This document shows positions 4,684-5,947 of a DNA stretch of 5,947 bases, one piece after another. The translations under genes were made by a program, and so were the position numbers. Every line of letters begins with the position of its first letter. Positions within the stretch are counted from its first letter, which is position 1. Source of the DNA: an uncultured Pseudomonadota bacterium (GTDB lineage: Bacteria; Pseudomonadota; Gammaproteobacteria; Burkholderiales; SCOH01); assembly GCA_937863215.1 (NCBI GenBank), contig CALMFQ010000214.1, positions 1-5,947 on the forward strand, given 5' to 3'. The notes below the pieces were generated by a model that was not told the DNA's origin, made no database searches, and was given only the letters and a program-made list of their open reading frames with translations.

Positions 4684-5947
4684 GACCCTGCCCTCTGCAG
4701 CCGCGCCTGATCTTCCATTGCCGCCAAGCGCCGCTCGACTGCCGCCAGCTTGGCGTTGCTCGCCGCCAGTTGCTGCTGCATGGCGCTGTAGCTCTGCTGC
4801 TGACCTTGGCGGGTGCTGCGCAGCTCGGCGAGGATTTCGGCCTGCAGGCCGTTATCCGGCTGGCTGCCGATACCGTACTTGCGCAGCTGAGCTGCCGCCG
4901 ATGCCGGGATGATCATCTCGCCCTGGTGAATCTGGGCGATCTGGTCATCCGGCACGAACGGCGTGCCGACGGCGTAGCTGGGGAGGCTGATGCCGAACTG
5001 CTTGCTCCAGAAATCACGCAGCGCATCGACCCGCTTGGCAATGTCGAGCACCGACTCGCCTGCGCGCACGTAACTGGTTTTGCCGTCAGCATCGGTGAAT
5101 TGCGCGTTATTGCCTTCCAATCGCATCAACGTTCCGCCGGCATACTGCTGGGTGAAGCCCGCGGCGGTATCGGCGAAAAACTTGTCCGCCACGGCCTGCA
5201 GCGACGACAGCGCAGACACGGCGTTGCTTGCCGTGCCGCGATCCGCGCCGCCATAGCTTTTCTGCAGCAGCTCAAGCGCCTTGGCCGAGAACCCGGTCAG
5301 CGTGTCGTTGAGCGACTGCAGGTGCGTTACCGATGCCTGCGATGCTTTGGCAATCGTGTCCTGCAACGACACCTGCGACGAGGCGTAGCTGAGCGACTTC
5401 GACAGCGCCGCGTCGGCCGCGGCCCGATCTGCCTGAAACGCCTCACTGCTGGCGTTGTAGTCGCGGCTGGCTTCCAGAAAGTCGGTCGCGATCTGGCCCA
5501 GCTTGCCGGCGGCTTCCTGGTCGCCGGACTGCGCCGCTGCACTGGTCGCGGCAAACTGCGACTGCAGCATGCGGTAACGGCTTTCCGGCGACAGGCCGGA
5601 CAGGCTGCCGGTGCGGATGTTGTCCAGTGCCGACTTGATCGACTGGCTGGCCGATTTCCACGCCTGCGACGCATCCGCCGCCGCCGATGCAGCCAGCTGG
5701 GCGGATTCGATTGCGCCTGCGTTGATGTTGCCGAACAGCTTGTCGATGGCGGCCTGGCCGTCGTTGACATACCCGTCCGCCGCCGACCGGAAGTCGATCT
5801 GCTGGAAAAACGCCTGCGCCGACGTATTGCGCGCCTTGTTGATCGCAGCGGTGGCCGCTTCGGCTGCCGTAATGGCGGCGGTCTGCGTATAGGCAAATGC
5901 GTTGCTGACCTTCGCCATCGCAGCGACAAACCCCTGCCCTGCTTCGG
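4680..5947 (-). CDS. Phage tail tape measure protein, C-terminal part (5' end outside window)
   Basis: Tape measure proteins fill the tail tube during assembly and set its length. The frame is open to the window edge: nine codons (EAGQGFVAA) precede the first methionine at 5918. I therefore read it as the 3' part of a longer gene and not as a 412-residue protein. Numbered from that methionine, residues 1-260 are Ala/Ser/Gln-rich and predicted helical, with the pattern LSPESRYRMLQSQF (about 109-122). Next comes a short segment with AGGTLMRLEGN (260-270), then SYAVGTPFVPDDQIAQIHQGE (314-334) running into MIIPAS. This 'GT-x-FVP-D--IAQIH-GE-IIPA' signature is characteristic of the C-terminal region of many tape measure proteins. 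Residues 356-410 are a Gln-rich probable coiled coil (QQQLAASNAKLAAVERRLAAMEDQ). The stop codon overlaps the next start as ATGA, suggesting translational coupling. A complete gene starting at 5918 is less likely: the nearest AG-rich stretch lies about 12 bases upstream, too far for a good ribosome binding site. Confidence 0.85.
   Translation of the reverse strand, partial: EAGQGFVAAMAKVSNAFAYTQTAAITAAEAATAAINKARNTSAQAFFQQIDFRSAADGYVNDGQAAIDKLFGNINAGAIESAQLAASAAADASQAWKSASQSIKSALDNIRTGSLSGLSPESRYRMLQSQFAATSAAAQSGDQEAAGKLGQIATDFLEASRDYNASSEAFQADRAAADAALSKSLSYASSQVSLQDTIAKASQASVTHLQSLNDTLTGFSAKALELLQKSYGGADRGTASNAVSALSSLQAVADKFFADTAAGFTQQYAGGTLMRLEGNNAQFTDADGKTSYVRAGESVLDIAKRVDALRDFWSKQFGISLPSYAVGTPFVPDDQIAQIHQGEMIIPASAAAQLRKYGIGSQPDNGLQAEILAELRSTRQGQQQSYSAMQQQLAASNAKLAAVERRLAAMEDQARLQRAGS

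Noticed and set aside
4680..5918. A complete 412-residue protein starting at the ATG at 5918
   Set aside because: The frame is open upstream to the window edge, no well-spaced ribosome binding site precedes the ATG, and the C-terminal signature belongs to tape measure proteins, which are normally much longer.
1..5947. Defence system, toxin-antitoxin pair or moron cargo
   Set aside because: There is no gap larger than about 12 bases between coupled tail genes, no change of strand, and no protein outside the tail or cell-wall-enzyme types. Cargo, if present, must lie outside this window.

Overview
This window is a stretch of a tailed-phage (or prophage) tail-morphogenesis module. The base composition is GC-rich, and the long open shadow frames on the plus strand fit that. 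The protein types resemble long-tailed (siphovirus-like) phages and prophages of GC-rich Proteobacteria. A beta- or gammaproteobacterial host is my inference; nothing in the window fixes the genus or shows whether this is an integrated prophage or a free phage.

All real genes lie on the minus strand and read from high to low coordinates. In transcription order they are: the C-terminal part of a tape measure protein (cut by the right edge); a 507-residue tail-tip/baseplate-hub candidate; a 287-residue tail protein with a discoidin-like central region; a 384-residue tail fibre with three copies of a GTPVSGGEYSAKYHAQ motif; a 215-residue candidate distal fibre or tip protein; a 129-residue small tail-associated protein; and the first 28 codons of a further gene, probably a phage papain-like (NlpC/P60-superfamily) amidase or peptidase, cut by the left edge.

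The genes are packed like one polycistronic unit. Junctions are ATGA overlaps (4680-4683 and 82-85), a TGATG overlap (2293-2297), a 1-base gap (3159), a 9-base gap whose ribosome binding site overlaps the upstream stop codon (1132-1143), and a start just inside a TGA-TTG junction (471-486). No intergenic region exceeds about 12 bases. I see no promoter, terminator, tRNA, insertion sequence, CRISPR array or attachment site.

Together the products would set tail length (tape measure), close the tail tip (hub and discoidin-like protein), and bind the host (fibre and distal protein), followed by a small accessory protein and a probable cell-wall or lysis-related enzyme. I found no defence system, toxin or other cargo. 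The most unusual features are the fibre repeat array, whose peptide is strongly conserved while its DNA is not, and the compact tail tip, which lacks the lambda-type L-K-I-J series after the tape measure gene.
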